64,000 nt of DNA from Sulfitobacter sp. (GTDB taxonomy: Bacteria; Pseudomonadota; Alphaproteobacteria; Rhodobacterales; Rhodobacteraceae). Location: the NCBI GenBank assembly GCA_013002405.1, contig JABDKA010000049.1, positions 16,979 to 80,978 of the forward strand, written 5' to 3'. This document shows, one piece after another, positions 57,167 to 64,000 of this stretch; the first letter of the stretch is position 1, and each line of letters begins with the position of its first letter. The position numbers and the translations under genes were made by a program. The notes under the pieces are model-generated. The model was not told the DNA's origin. It saw only the letters and a list, made by a program, of their open reading frames with translations, and searched no databases.

Positions 57167-57573
57167 CCACGCTTCTCCGCGATCTCGATCAGGTTGCCGT
57201 CGGGGTCCCGCAGATAAATCGAAATCAAGGGTCCCGTGGCGCCGGTGCGCGGCACGGGGCCTTCTTCAATCGGGATACCCAGGCGTTCCAGATGGCTTTG
57301 CCAGTTCTCCAGCGTCGTTGCCGTTAGAAAGCAAAGGTCGGCACTGCCTGCAGTCGGATGGTTGGCTTTGGGCTCAAACTCCGCTCCGCGTTGGTGCAGG
57401 TTGATCTTCATCTCGCCAAACATCAGTGCGCGCCGGGTTTCGCCCGTCGCTGTCAGAAAGGCCTCATGCTGCATCCCAAGCGCCTCCTCATAAAAAAGTT
57501 GCGTTGCGGCCATGTCGGCGACAGTCAGCACCAGATGATCAAGTCCGGTCAGGGCGGGTTTCGATTGCGGCAT
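57163..57573 (-). CDS. VOC-family (glyoxalase/dioxygenase superfamily) protein
   Basis: 136 residues after GAGAGAGGTCCC. The fold is seen in LDHLVLTVADMAATQLFYEEAL and SIYLRDPDGNLIEIAEK; the metal ligands His (LDHLV) and Glu (LIEIAE) are in place. Metal-dependent isomerase, lyase or dioxygenase activity is possible; resistance-protein functions also occur in this group. Substrate unknown. The start lies 27 bp from the divergent MaoC-like gene. Confidence 0.87.
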   Translation of the reverse strand: MPQSKPALTGLDHLVLTVADMAATQLFYEEALGMQHEAFLTATGETRRALMFGEMKINLHQRGAEFEPKANHPTAGSADLCFLTATTLENWQSHLERLGIPIEEGPVPRTGATGPLISIYLRDPDGNLIEIAEKRG

Positions 57574-57600
57574 GGGACCTCTCTCACGTAATCAGGCACC

Positions 57601-58398
57601 ATGCAGACTGACCAAATCAAAAGCCTCCGTCAAAGTGATGTGCTGGATCCCGCGCGCTCGGCCGCGATGCAGGTGATGTTTGGACAGCCAGGCACGCTGA
57701 CAAGTGGGGATGCCCTGCCGCCCTTCTTTCATCAGCTCTACTTCTGGCAACCTGAGCCCCCCGCGCGCCTTGGCCGGGATGGGCATCCGAAGGTCGGCGG
57801 CCTGATCCCCGACATGCGGCTGCCAAGGCGGATGTGGGCGGCGGGGCGGTTGGCCTTTCACACACCCCTGCGATTGGGCCGGGCGGCGGAGCGGGTCAGC
57901 GTCTGTGAAAAGAGCGCGCACAAAGTGGGGCGCAGCGGGCCCCTTGGCTTCGTGACGCTTCGGCACGAGATCTGGCAGGACGGGGCGCTGTGCGTGACTG
58001 AATGGCAAGACCTCGTCTACCGCGAGGATCCCTCACCCGACGCGCCGAAACCGCTAGCTCCGGCCGCGCGCAAGGATGCGGAGACACACGAGGAGATCAC
58101 CTTCGACAGCACGCTGCTCTTTCGCTACTCCGCGCTGACCTTCAACGGTCACCGCATTCATTATGACCTCGACTATGCCCGCGACGTCGAAGGCTATGCA
58201 GGCCTTGTGGTGCACGGGCCTCTGCTGGCGCAGCTTCTGATGCTGAAAGCAGAGCGGGAGTTGGGGCCGCTAAAGACCTTCGGGTTTCGGGCCACCGCAC
58301 CCCTGATGCATTTCGAGACGGCGACGCTGTGTCGGAACGGTCGTGATCTTTGGGTCGCTGGCCCTGACGGGCGTCAGTGCATGGTGGCGAAGGCCTAG
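57601..58398 (+). CDS. MaoC-like hot-dog dehydratase (mesaconyl-C4-CoA/itaconyl-CoA hydratase type)
   Basis: 265 residues, double hot-dog length. The N-terminal half (FHQLYFWQPEPPARLGRDGHP) is the FAS1-like dehydratase half, and the C-terminal half has FRYSALTFNGHRIHYDLDYA with the catalytic Asn-His and the following LVVHGPLLAQLLM. This is the layout of the HTD2-like family that hydrates enoyl- or mesaconyl-CoA. The acyl-CoA substrate cannot be fixed. It overlaps the oppositely oriented MnmC-like oxidase gene. Confidence 0.87.
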   Translation: MQTDQIKSLRQSDVLDPARSAAMQVMFGQPGTLTSGDALPPFFHQLYFWQPEPPARLGRDGHPKVGGLIPDMRLPRRMWAAGRLAFHTPLRLGRAAERVSVCEKSAHKVGRSGPLGFVTLRHEIWQDGALCVTEWQDLVYREDPSPDAPKPLAPAARKDAETHEEITFDSTLLFRYSALTFNGHRIHYDLDYARDVEGYAGLVVHGPLLAQLLMLKAERELGPLKTFGFRATAPLMHFETATLCRNGRDLWVAGPDGRQCMVAKA

Positions 58399-59432
58399 AG
58401 ATTGTCCTCTACCCTTAAACCCACCGGGATTCCGTCCGTGCCCTCCAGCACCAGGTCCACCATCACCTCCGCCACCTTCGGGGCCATCCCGAAGCCGATC
58501 TTGAAACCGCCGTTGGCGACAAAGTGACCGGGCCGGTTCGGCCAGGGCCCCAGCATGGGCGCGCGTGTACGTGCGCGGGGGCGGACACCGGCCCAGCGGT
58601 CGATCACCTGTGCGTTGCGCAGGGCCGGGACGGCGATACGGGCCGCCTCGATCACGGCGTCAAGCTGGGCGTCCGTGGAGGCACCATCGTCGAACTCCCT
58701 TTCCGAGGTGGAACCGACGGCCACCGTGCCATCGAGATGCGGGATGATGTGGACACCTTGGGCGAAAAGCTGCGGCAGGCCGCGTGCGTCGTAAGCGAGG
58801 AGGGCGGCCTGCCCCTTGATCCCCGCGCCCATGCTGCGCCGGTGACCGGCGCTCAGGTCGGCCAACCCGGCGGCCCCGGTGGCCCATAGCGTCTGGCCCG
58901 ACGCCTCAGCCTCGGTACGTATCTCAACGCCCTTCCCGGCGAGTGCCGCGACCAGCGCGGCGCATCCCTGGCGCGGATGCAGATGGGCGCTGAGGCTGTC
59001 GCGGATCAGCCAGCTGGAGGGACTGTGCGGTGCCCAATGAGTGTCAAGGGCGGGGATCACCTCCCAGGTCGCGTGATCCTGCCAGAGGGCAAGCGCCGTT
59101 TCCGCCCGCAGTCGGGCCAACGCAAGCGCCGCCTCATCCGCAATGGGTTGCAGCCGTCCGGCGCGCGCGTAGCCCGAGGTTACGCCGCCCGCGTCCGACA
59201 CGTCACGCCAGAAGCTTTCAGCCATCAGCAAGCTGTCCAGTTGGAAGGCCTTCTTGGCGTTCCAGTTCTCGGGCACGTGCGGAGCAAGCGCGCCGACGAT
59301 GCCGCCGCTGCTGCCCGCAGCGGGGCCGAAGGGGTCCACCACCTGCACCCGTGCGCCCCGCCGGACGGCAACCCAGGCGATGGACAGGCCGAAAATACCT
59401 GCCCCCCTGATTGTCAGATCGTAGCTTGCCAA
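58395..59432 (-). CDS. FAD-dependent D-amino-acid-oxidase-fold protein (MnmC C-terminal-like)
   Basis: 345 residues if it starts at TTG 59432, which has AAGGG seven bases upstream and gives the normal start ASYDLTIRGAGIFGLSIAWVA; the open frame continues to 59735 but over the divergent mnmD gene. The dinucleotide motif is IRGAGIFGLSIA, with GFKIGFGMAPKVAEVM at the end. It resembles the oxidase half of bifunctional MnmC, which removes the carboxymethyl group from cmnm5s2U34 in tRNA. Its mnmD neighbour, only 49 bp away in the opposite direction, supports that role. Confidence 0.85.
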   Translation of the reverse strand: MASYDLTIRGAGIFGLSIAWVAVRRGARVQVVDPFGPAAGSSGGIVGALAPHVPENWNAKKAFQLDSLLMAESFWRDVSDAGGVTSGYARAGRLQPIADEAALALARLRAETALALWQDHATWEVIPALDTHWAPHSPSSWLIRDSLSAHLHPRQGCAALVAALAGKGVEIRTEAEASGQTLWATGAAGLADLSAGHRRSMGAGIKGQAALLAYDARGLPQLFAQGVHIIPHLDGTVAVGSTSEREFDDGASTDAQLDAVIEAARIAVPALRNAQVIDRWAGVRPRARTRAPMLGPWPNRPGHFVANGGFKIGFGMAPKVAEVMVDLVLEGTDGIPVGLRVEDNL

Positions 59433-59481
59433 GCCGCATCCCTTCGCGCAAATCTGCCGCCACCTTGTAGGCGTTACATCC

Positions 59482-60156
59482 GTGCAGAACCAGAGCGATC
59501 CGATAGAGTGGCGCGAGGGGGATATCCCCGTCTCGACCCGCTTTGATGATCCCTTTTTCAGCCTTGAAGATGGTGTGGCCGAGACGGAGCACGTATTTCT
59601 TGACGGCAACGATCTGCCCGCGCGTTTTGCGGAAGGGTTCCAGATTGCTGAGCTGGGCTTTGGCACCGGCCTGAATCTGCTGGTTGCCTGGGATGCCTGG
59701 GTGACTTCGGGCCAAGCGGGGCCGCTCCGTTTCACCTCCTTTGAGGCCTATCCGATGCAACCGGACGACATGCGGCGCGCCCATGTCGGTTTTCCGTCTT
59801 TCGCCGGGAAGCGGGACGCACTGGCGGCGGTTTGGGACGGACAGGGCGGCCGTTTCGAACTGCCAGCTCTGCACCTCGAAGTCATCTTTGGCGACGCGCG
59901 CGAGAGCTTGCCGCGCTGGGAGGGAAAGGCGGACGCCTGGTTTCTGGATGGCTTTGCCCCGGCAAAAAACCCCGAGCTTTGGACGGCGGATCTGATGCAG
60001 GCCGTGGCGGATCACACCAAACCGTGTGGCACCTTTGCCACCTATACCGCCGCCGGGGCCGTCCGCCGCGCGCTGGACGGGGCAGGGTTCGAAGTGGCGC
60101 GCACCCCCGGCTACGGCCGCAAACGCCACATGAGCCGCGGCAGGCTGCGGGGATGA
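59482..60156 (+). CDS. mnmD: tRNA 5-methylaminomethyl-2-thiouridine methyltransferase MnmD
   Basis: 224 residues from GTG 59482. Contains IEWREGDIPVSTRFDDPFFS, VFLDGNDLPARF, the SAM motif IAELGFGTGLNLLVAWDAW and WFLDGFAPAKNPELW, all hallmarks of the methyltransferase half of MnmC. It methylates nm5s2U34 to mnm5s2U34 in tRNA. The oxidase half is encoded separately and divergently. The stop overlaps the DMT transporter start (ATGA). Confidence 0.93.
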   Translation: MQNQSDPIEWREGDIPVSTRFDDPFFSLEDGVAETEHVFLDGNDLPARFAEGFQIAELGFGTGLNLLVAWDAWVTSGQAGPLRFTSFEAYPMQPDDMRRAHVGFPSFAGKRDALAAVWDGQGGRFELPALHLEVIFGDARESLPRWEGKADAWFLDGFAPAKNPELWTADLMQAVADHTKPCGTFATYTAAGAVRRALDGAGFEVARTPGYGRKRHMSRGRLRG

Positions 60157-61055
60157 GCCAGGGAAATAACACGCCCCTTGGCATTGGCCTGATGGTGGCG
60201 ACCACCTTTGTCTTTGCCCTTCAGGATGGCCTATCCCGCCATCTGGCGTCCGAATATAACGTGTTGATGGTGGTGATGATCCGGTACTGGTTTTTTGCCG
60301 CCTTCGTAATCGCCATTGCCCGGCGCAAGGCAGGGGGCATCGGGGCTGCGGCACAGACCAGTCAGCCCATTCTGCAGGCATTCCGGGGCCTTTTGCTGGC
60401 GGCTGAAATCTGCGTGATGGTGGTGGCCTTCACAATCCTGGGGTTGGTGGAAAGCCACGCGGTCTTTACCTGCTATCCCTTGCTGGTGGCCGCCCTGTCC
60501 GGGCCGGTGCTGGGGGAGCGGGTTGGCTGGCGACGCTGGGCCGCGATCGCTGTTGGGTTTGTCGGGGTGCTGATCATCCTGCAGCCGGGCATGACCGTCT
60601 TCGATCCAGCGGCGATTGTCCCGCTGATCTCGGCGGCCATGTTCGCGCTCTACGCTCTGCTGACCCGCTATGCCGCGCGGCAGGACAGCGCGGCCACCAG
60701 CTTTTTCTGGACGGGAACGGTGGGTGCCCTTGCGATGACGGCTGTGGGGCTATGGTTCTGGGAACCGATGACGGGACCGGACTGGTTCTATATGGCCTGC
60801 CTCTGTGTGACCGGCGTGTCAGGCCATTGGCTGCTGATCAAATGCTACGAGGTGGCCGAGGCCAGCGCGGTACAACCCTTTGCCTATCTGCAACTGGTCT
60901 TTGCAGCGCTCATCGGGATTAGCCTTTTCGGGGAAACGATCCGGACGAATGTTGCCATCGGGGCCGGTCTGATCGTGGCGGCAGGGCTATTCACCTTCTG
61001 GCGTGAAAGGCAGCAACGTCTTGCCCACCAGTTCTTGGGAAAAGGGAACGGGTAG
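60153..61055 (+). CDS. EamA-family (DMT) transporter
   Basis: 300 residues from ATG 60153; the frame upstream is inside mnmD. Ten membrane helices in two EamA repeats, for example GIGLMVATTFVFALQDGLSR and YPLLVAALSGPVLGERVGWR (first repeat) and FAYLQLVFAALIGISLFGE (second). Exports or imports a small metabolite; substrate unknown. Its last 69 bases overlap the 3' end of the antiparallel slt gene, so both proteins read the same DNA there. Confidence 0.9.
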   Translation: MSQGNNTPLGIGLMVATTFVFALQDGLSRHLASEYNVLMVVMIRYWFFAAFVIAIARRKAGGIGAAAQTSQPILQAFRGLLLAAEICVMVVAFTILGLVESHAVFTCYPLLVAALSGPVLGERVGWRRWAAIAVGFVGVLIILQPGMTVFDPAAIVPLISAAMFALYALLTRYAARQDSAATSFFWTGTVGALAMTAVGLWFWEPMTGPDWFYMACLCVTGVSGHWLLIKCYEVAEASAVQPFAYLQLVFAALIGISLFGETIRTNVAIGAGLIVAAGLFTFWRERQQRLAHQFLGKGNG

Positions 61056-62960
61056 GGGGTCTTGGCCCAGTCGCGCGCGGTAGATGGGCAGGCTCTCGGT
61101 CACCCGCATGATGTAGTTCTGCGTCTCCCGGAAGGGCACCATCTCAATCCAGTCCACCACGTCGATGTCGCCCCGGCGCGGATCACCGAAGCGTTCCATC
61201 CATTGCGGCGGTCTGGCCGGACCTGCGTTGTAGGCGGCAGAGACCATGACCACATTGCCGCCAAAACGCCCCGCCATCTGGGAAAGGTAAGTCGCCCCAA
61301 GCCGCGCGTTGTAATCTGGATCGGCGGTCAGACGATCGGTGGTATGCAGCGCGCTGATCGCAAGGTCGCGTGCAACGTCATTTGCCGTGCCGGGCATCAG
61401 CTGCATCAGGCCCCGCGCCCCAGCGCCGCTGATCACAACGGGGTCGAACTCGCTCTCCCTCCGGGCGATGGCGAGTGACATTTCGGGGGCCATTGGCAGG
61501 TCCATTTCGATGAGCGAATGAAGCGGATAGTAGGGTGCGGCCACCGTTAACCCCCGGCGGGCGGCACGCTTGCCGATCATCACGGCCAGGTGGGGCTGGT
61601 CGATGTCGATGGCCGCTTGCCCCAGCAGGGCAATGTCCTCTTCAACCAACTGGTCGGTGAGATGGGTCCAGAACCGCTCTGCCAGGGTCAACTCACCCGA
61701 TGCCTGCAGCAGGATCCCCGCCCGGAAAAGCGGATCACGCGCCAGCGGGCTGGTGCGCCAGTCCTGCGCGGGGCGGGCGCCCTCCAACTCAGGGTCGAAG
61801 GGGACGCTTGCCTTTTCGGCGGCCAGTAGGCCGTAAAACGAGGTCTGGAATTGCGCCCCCGCGCGGTAGGCGACGGAGGCTGCCTCGGGATCGCCAATTG
61901 CCTCCAGTGCGCGGCCCTGCCAGTACCCCGCACGGCCCTGCGATATGGGGGAGCGCACCGCGGCATCGTGGTTGAGGAAATGTTGGTAGGCCGCCCGCGG
62001 GTCTTTGAGAAACCGCAGCGCAATGTAGCCCGACAGCCATTCAAGATCGGCATAGTGGCTGCCTTCGGTCAGAAAATGCAGGGAGGCCAGTTGGTAGGCG
62101 CGTCCCGTATCTCCATCGCGCATCTCATCACGGGCCAGGGCCCGTCGGCGGTTGGCCCAGGCCTCGGGGCGCCCCAAAGCCTCAGCACTGGTTGAGCGGG
62201 CGAGCAGCAGTTCCTTTGCGCCTTCGGTGAAGCCTTTTCGGATGCGCCACTCAAACCGGTCATGCGCCAGCCCGGGGTCTTCAAGCACGCCTTTGGGCAG
62301 GGCGTCTATCATCTTGTTCACGTCCCCCTGCCGCCTTTGCAGGGCGATGCGCGTCTCTGCAAGCGCCTTTGCGTCTTCACTGACAAGGTCGAACATCTGT
62401 CGGGCCGCACCCCGGTCCCTTTCCCAAAGCATGGCATCAAGGCGGGCACCGTGATGCGGTTTGAGAAATTCTGCGTGGGCCTCCAAAAAGGCTTCCTGCT
62501 CCTCGGCGTACATGGGCTCCGTCCGCCAGGTCAGAACGATGCGCTCCTCTGCCTCAGCGCCCTGTCCCGCGCGCTTCAGGGCTGCCGCGTAGGCCAGAAC
62601 CCCTTCGGGTGTCTGCGGTTCCTGTTCCGCGAAAAAGGCAAGGAGCGTTGCGTCATCCTCTTTGATCGCAACCCGCTCCGCTTGCCTGCGCAGGTATCCC
62701 AAGCCGGGCCAATCGGCCCGCCGTTTAAGAAAATCCTGCACCTCCACGAAGCTGCCCCGCCCGGCGCGCAGGCGGTGCCATTCGATGATATCGGCGGCGA
62801 CGGGCCCGTCCCGGGCCGCGATCCGGCCGGCGTTTTCCCAACTCCCGTTCCGAAGTGCCTCCATCGCCCTTTCCAGCGGACGCGGACGTTCCGCCAGGGC
62901 TGGCAAGGCCAGCACCAAAAGCATCATGAGGGTCATCAGAATCCGTGACATCACTTGCAT
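60987..62960 (-). CDS. slt: Soluble lytic murein transglycosylase (Slt70-like)
   Basis: 657 residues from ATG 62960 (654 from ATG 62951). A signal peptide (ILMTLMMLLVLALPALA) precedes a long superhelical domain of repeated helices (about residues 30-480), then the lysozyme-like SLT domain with catalytic Glu in IARRESEFDP, followed by GARGLMQLMPGTA and AAYNAGP. The end is PFRETQNYIMRV and a short tail. It cleaves peptidoglycan to 1,6-anhydromuropeptides. The frame stays open upstream through dapA on the minus strand, but that is a shadow. Confidence 0.94.
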   Translation of the reverse strand: MQVMSRILMTLMMLLVLALPALAERPRPLERAMEALRNGSWENAGRIAARDGPVAADIIEWHRLRAGRGSFVEVQDFLKRRADWPGLGYLRRQAERVAIKEDDATLLAFFAEQEPQTPEGVLAYAAALKRAGQGAEAEERIVLTWRTEPMYAEEQEAFLEAHAEFLKPHHGARLDAMLWERDRGAARQMFDLVSEDAKALAETRIALQRRQGDVNKMIDALPKGVLEDPGLAHDRFEWRIRKGFTEGAKELLLARSTSAEALGRPEAWANRRRALARDEMRDGDTGRAYQLASLHFLTEGSHYADLEWLSGYIALRFLKDPRAAYQHFLNHDAAVRSPISQGRAGYWQGRALEAIGDPEAASVAYRAGAQFQTSFYGLLAAEKASVPFDPELEGARPAQDWRTSPLARDPLFRAGILLQASGELTLAERFWTHLTDQLVEEDIALLGQAAIDIDQPHLAVMIGKRAARRGLTVAAPYYPLHSLIEMDLPMAPEMSLAIARRESEFDPVVISGAGARGLMQLMPGTANDVARDLAISALHTTDRLTADPDYNARLGATYLSQMAGRFGGNVVMVSAAYNAGPARPPQWMERFGDPRRGDIDVVDWIEMVPFRETQNYIMRVTESLPIYRARLGQDPLPVPFSQELVGKTLLPFTPEGE

Positions 62961-63086
62961 TTCCCGTCCGTCCAAGGCTAGAGCCTTGCACCATATGGCC
63001 TGCCACGCCGAGCGCAAATCACTTCGCGGTGGCCCGCCGATCATCCAGTCCGACATCCCGTCGGCCAGCACAGAAGGAGCGTGCCC

Positions 63087-63962
63087 ATGTTCAAAGGTTC
63101 TATGCCTGCCCTCGTCACGCCGTTTCGCAACGGCGAGCTGGATCTGGAGACATTGAAAAAGCTGGTCGAGTGGCACATCGGTGAAGGCTCCAACGGGCTG
63201 GTGCCGGTGGGGACCACGGGCGAATCGCCGACCCTGTCGCACCGGGAACACGAGACTGTCGTGGAAGAAGTGGTCAAAGCCGCCGCGGGCCGCATTCCGG
63301 TCATCGCCGGGGCCGGATCCAACAATACCGTGGAATCCATCCGCCTGGCCCGCCACGCCGAAGAGGTGGGGGCCGACGCGATACTGGTTGTCACACCCTA
63401 CTACAACAAGCCCACGCAGCGCGGGCTGGTCGCTCACTTCACGGCGATCCACGATGCCTGCAACCTGCCCATCGTGATCTACAATATCCCGCCGCGTTCG
63501 GTCATCGACATGAGCCCGGCAACGATGGGAGAGCTGGCCAAGCTGCCGCGGATCATCGGCGTCAAGGACGCCACCGGCGATCTGGCGCGGGTCAGTGCCC
63601 AGCGGATCACCTGCGGGCCGGACTTCGTCCAGCTTTCCGGTGAGGATGCTACAGCCCACGGTTTCAACGCGCAGGGCGGTGTGGGCTGCATTTCTGTCAC
63701 TGCGAACGTGGCGCCCAAGATGCTTTCTCAGATGCAGGCGGCCTGTGCGGCGGGCGACTATGCCAAGGCGCTTGAGGTTCAGGACCGGTTGATGCCACTG
63801 CACCAGGCCATCTTTACCGAGCCGGGTCTGGTCGGCGTGAAATACGCCATGTCGCGGCTTAATCTTTGTTCGGACGAAGTGCGACTGCCGCTGACGGGTC
63901 TGTCGGATGACACCAAAAAGCTGGTCGACAATGGCCTGCGCCAAGCGGGTTTGATGAACTGA
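63087..63962 (+). CDS. dapA: 4-hydroxy-tetrahydrodipicolinate synthase
   Basis: 291 residues from ATG 63087, eight bases after AGGAG; GTG 63081 is in frame but too close to the site. Signatures are [28 protein letters not shown] (Thr43-Thr44), Tyr132 in VIYNIPPRS and the Schiff-base Lys160 in GVKDATGDL. It condenses pyruvate with aspartate semialdehyde in lysine and diaminopimelate synthesis. A hairpin (CTGCCCA / TGGGCAG) follows at 63966-63984. The last 16 bases of the window are uninformative. Confidence 0.96.
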   Translation: MFKGSMPALVTPFRNGELDLETLKKLVEWHIGEGSNGLVPVGTTGESPTLSHREHETVVEEVVKAAAGRIPVIAGAGSNNTVESIRLARHAEEVGADAILVVTPYYNKPTQRGLVAHFTAIHDACNLPIVIYNIPPRSVIDMSPATMGELAKLPRIIGVKDATGDLARVSAQRITCGPDFVQLSGEDATAHGFNAQGGVGCISVTANVAPKMLSQMQAACAAGDYAKALEVQDRLMPLHQAIFTEPGLVGVKYAMSRLNLCSDEVRLPLTGLSDDTKKLVDNGLRQAGLMN

Positions 63963-64000
63963 AACCTGCCCATGGGGTGGGCAGTGGCGTGGCACAGGGG

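Noticed and set aside
60987-63995. 1002-residue minus-strand frame covering slt and the dapA region
   Set aside because: Only the part up to 62960 has a signal peptide and Slt domains. The rest lies opposite dapA and is a by-product of high-GC codon use.

Overview
The window is about 64 kb of high-GC chromosome. It is gene-dense, with many 4-base ATGA or TGATG stop/start overlaps, and reads as a marine alphaproteobacterium of the Rhodobacterales/Roseobacter group. Pointers to that group are a TAXI-type TRAP transporter, an Entner-Doudoroff route fed by a glucose ABC importer, a short membrane-anchored acidic protein of a Roseobacter-like type, the Map/SfsA/CinA-like and RppH/adenosine kinase/Nth neighbourhoods, and very high GC at third codon positions. 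I saw no integrase, transposase, tRNA, rRNA or CRISPR array, so this looks like resident chromosome with a few accessory patches rather than a mobile island.

Layout: 1-6.35 kb (all minus) holds a CRTISO/RetSat-like FAD oxidoreductase cut by the window edge with an FNR/Dnr-like box upstream, an M24-fold hydrolase without the usual metal ligands, and a four-gene GtrB-GtrA-methyltransferase-membrane glycosyltransferase cassette for surface glycan decoration. 6.7-10.4 kb holds a small acidic anchored protein and the most striking gene here: a ~1068-residue catabolic reductive dehalogenase (B12 plus two 4Fe-4S clusters) fused to its own NAD(P)H-flavin-[2Fe-2S] reductase. 10.5-11.1 kb is the decayed remnant of a bacteriophytochrome histidine kinase. 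11.1-22.2 kb is a glucose module: an OmpR/EnvZ-type two-component pair divergent from a CUT1 ABC importer, glucokinase, a Gfo/Idh oxidoreductase, and convergent edd-eda behind a perfect LacI-type palindrome. 22.2-25.0 kb is a TAXI TRAP transporter.

25.2-34.7 kb holds sulfurtransferase, aromatic aminotransferase, glnK-amtB, a class A penicillin-binding protein and a type I secretion ATPase/adaptor pair with no cargo gene beside it. 34.7-46.9 kb is mostly housekeeping: RidA, UgpQ, FemAB-like protein, PhhB, MscS, peroxiredoxin, a ferredoxin-reductase-like flavoprotein, RsmD, an aminotransferase, Map, SfsA, a CinA-like protein, acetyltransferase, AhpD-like protein and an OmpA-domain protein. 46.9-56.5 kb has a LysR regulator, ZntB, FadH, RppH, adenosine kinase, Nth facing an AraC-Ogt (Ada-like) protein, and an OmpA-type lipoprotein. 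56.6-64 kb has an FMN reductase, a VOC protein, a MaoC-type hydratase, split and divergent MnmC-domain genes, a DMT transporter, Slt and DapA.

Functional links: sugar import, phosphorylation and ED cleavage form one unit (zwf and pgl are not in the window). GlnK-AmtB handles ammonium. Nth and the Ada-like protein form a small DNA-repair locus. The fused dehalogenase stands alone between a terminator and a pseudogene and would need only cobalamin, Fe-S assembly and NAD(P)H.
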